Under the pieces are notes generated by a model. That model was not told the DNA's origin and did not search any database. It saw nothing but the letters and a program-made list of their open reading frames with translations. A stretch of 64,000 bases of DNA from NCBI RefSeq assembly GCF_900324485.2, contig NC_046648.1, forward strand, positions 20,519,739-20,583,738. The letters are read 5' to 3'. This document shows, one piece after another, positions 61,989-64,000 of this stretch. This stretch comes from Mastacembelus armatus (lineage: Eukaryota > Chordata > Actinopteri > Synbranchiformes > Mastacembelidae). Every line of letters begins with the position of its first letter. The stretch's first letter is position 1. The position numbers and the translations under genes were made by a program.

Positions 61989-64000
61989 ATGCCAGAAATC
62001 AAGCTGAAGCACGTCGTGTCTTGCAGCACCGAGGACACTGTAAGTTGCTGCATTTAATTTGTAAAATGTGCAGTGTATAAAGGTATGTTCAGCCCAATAA
62101 GAACCACTCGCTTCTTGTCATTGAAACAGGCTCACAAGGCGGACAACCTGCTGAGCTCCGACACCTACAGAAAGTGGAAAGCAGCGAGACCCGGGGAGAA
62201 GCAGACATCAGTCATCCTGCAGGTGGGTTTTTGTCCTGTGCTGGTCAGAAGTTGCATTTGCGATTATCGTGGTTATTTGAAGATCAAAAAGTGTTTCGTT
62301 TTATAGACAAAGGTCTTGAACATTTTGTGTGTATGTGTACAATATTAGATGATACTTACAAATAAAACTTAGTGATCCAAATAAAACACTGTCCCACGCA
62401 TCTAATCTCAGTACATCAAATTAAAAAGTCTTCCCATTTCTCCATAGTTGATGTAGTTTTGTTCTTTTGGGGAACCCCCTTGTCTGCATTGTTTGTCATT
62501 TACATATATATCAGTGGAGGATCCTGATTCCCCTTATTATCCAGATAACTTCTTGAAGACTGTCTGTTGATTAGGGAGTAGGTGGAGGTAAAGTTTATGA
62601 ACTCCAGTGTCTTCAAAATGCTCCCTGTTCACCCCTTTTGATAAATGGGCATATTTCAGTCATCTTTGCAAGTATTCTTTAAACATTTTTGAAATGTTGC
62701 ACCTCTGCCTGTTGGTGCTGCTAGCCATTTGTTGATCTTTTATACACACAAAAGTAACAAGACCTTTCTAGCTTTTCTACTTTTCACAAAGTACAGCAAT
62801 TGTTTCACTAAGGGACAGTTAGTCTGTGGCCAAGTTCACTTTTCATTTAAATAAGAATCTTTAAATGTATTCATACTTTGTGGATCTACTAAAGGCTGGC
62901 AGCTATGTTGATGTTTTTCACACCGGTGCTGTTTCACTGTTGTTTCAGTTTGAGAAGGAAGAGCAGGTGCACAGCATTGATATTGGAAATGAAGGTTCAG
63001 CTTTCATCGAGGTATTGGTGGGGAATTCTTCAGCCATCAGGGACCAGGACTATGAGGTATTCTCATAAACAAAACAAGGTGTCTCACATGCTAACTATAT
63101 TAATTAGTCTTAATTAATATTATCTACATATTTATGTCTTCTTGTTTTAGGTTCTTCTTGTTATGTCATCTTTTATGTCCCCCACGGAGAGCCGTAATGG
63201 CACCAATATGAACCGGGTGCGTTTCTTTGGGCCCAACCAGCTGCAGAAGAGCACAGCACAGGAAAAGTGGGACAGAGTAAAAATAGTGTGTAGCCAGCCA
63301 TACAACAAAGTAAGTGTGCAGTCATTTATAATAAAAAAGTTTTGGTTTTTTTTTTTTTTTTTCAAATGTGTTTCAAATGCAATATATCCATAGAACCTTT
63401 TCAATTTATGAGATCTTTTAAATGATCAAAGTAGAGTAACAGGACCTATATGCATTAAAGCTGCATGGTTGAGTATGTTGATGATGCAGTTCGATTAAGA
63501 TAATTGCTGAATTAAAGGTCACTTCTGCGAAAAGATGATGTGCCATATGTGAATGCGTATTTTATAGAACATCGCGTATGGTGTGGCCTTTGTCAAGTTC
63601 CATTCACCTCCTGACAAAAATGATCCTTCTCCAACAACTTCCCCTGTAAGTTTCTCTCAGCATTTCAGTTATTTTCACTTGGGGTGATGAGGATGTTGTT
63701 GACTACAGCTGGGGATTGTTTAAAATATTTCAGTACTAGGGAAACCTGTAAACTAAACATGACTTGCTAAAATTGTATGTTTTGAAGCACAGTACTACAA
63801 AACATTTTGTACTGTGGCAAAATCGTATGGCAGTTTACAAGCATCCACATGAGACTCCATATTAAACAATATTGTCTGTCTGTTTACAGTGTTATTTCAC
63901 TTGAAAAAGAGCAAATGTAGTATTTATATTTTTTACTTTCTTTAATGTCTTTACTTTTGTCTGTTTTAACCTTTGCTTCTTCTGTCATATCAGAAACTGA
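61989..64000 (+). CDS. xrcc1: X-ray repair cross-complementing protein 1, 5' part
   Basis: Nuclear scaffold for single-strand break and base-excision repair that binds DNA polymerase beta, ligase III, PARP1 and PNKP. The 5' exons join in frame: 61989-62039, 62130-62222, 62949-63056, 63151-63309, 63568-63645, and one starting 63994 that runs off the window. About 165 residues are visible and form the XRCC1 N-terminal domain that contacts polymerase beta. The start MPEIKLKHVVSCSSEDT-type match is MPEIKLKHVVSCSTEDT. Further blocks are DTYRKWKAARPGEKQTSVILQ, EEQVHSIDIGNEGSAFIEVLV, SSFMSPTESRNGTNMNRVRFFG and WDRVKIVCSQPYNK. All introns seen are phase 0. The BRCT domains would lie beyond the window. 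Confidence 0.96.

Overview
The window is nuclear DNA from a ray-finned (teleost) fish. Its genes are spliced, with GT-AG introns and conserved phases. Non-coding DNA is AT-rich and carries fish-type tRNA-like SINE copies, a hAT-type palindromic MITE, LINE 3' fragments and a long (TG)n microsatellite. I assembled the exons by hand: splice sites were chosen so that phase is kept and the protein matches the family. Symbols rest on remembered family sequences, not on a search.

Layout. (1) 5.1-15.7 kb, minus: usf2, ten coding exons, a bHLH-zipper E-box factor, with a SINE in an intron and a CACGTG box just upstream of its start. (2) 15.7-17.6 kb: intergenic, with a decayed LINE 3' end. (3) 17.6-22.2 kb, plus: etfb, beta subunit of mitochondrial electron transfer flavoprotein, with a likely intron in its 3' UTR. 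(4) 23.1-28.9 kb, plus: vsig10l-like receptor with five Ig domains, an FN3-like domain and one membrane segment. (5) 33.2-35.4 kb, plus: lim2, lens membrane protein MP20. (6) 35.5-46 kb: a direct segmental duplication. Each unit has an intronless-coding FFAR2/3-type free fatty acid receptor on the minus strand plus 3' exons of a Siglec-like gene. In the right unit the Siglec-like gene is whole (44.7-48.9 kb). In the left unit only its last four exons exist, and they are broken, one by a SINE. (7) 50.5-55.1 kb, minus: a CARD-NACHT-LRR (NLR family) sensor. (8) 56.3-60.4 kb, plus: a second Siglec-like receptor, whose fourth-exon splice donor lies in a perfect 26-bp triplication. (9) 62.0 kb to the end, plus: the 5' part of xrcc1.

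How they relate. Much of the right half looks like an innate immune receptor neighbourhood: Siglec-like proteins, SCFA-type GPCRs and an NLR. It is embedded in housekeeping genes. In human, USF2, MAG, CD22 and the FFAR genes lie together at 19q13.1, while VSIG10L, ETFB, LIM2 and the SIGLEC cluster lie together at 19q13.4, and XRCC1 is between them. This fish has members of all three neighbourhoods within 60 kb, which suggests that the CD22/MAG and SIGLEC clusters share one ancestral locus.

The most notable observations are: the triplicated splice donor that would give a soluble receptor; the fused synteny; the recent duplication with a near-identical patch that looks like gene conversion; FFAR copies lacking the acidic residue of the (E/D)RY motif; Siglec-like V domains without the sialic-acid-binding arginine; and a usf2 zipper with Cys in place of a core Leu.
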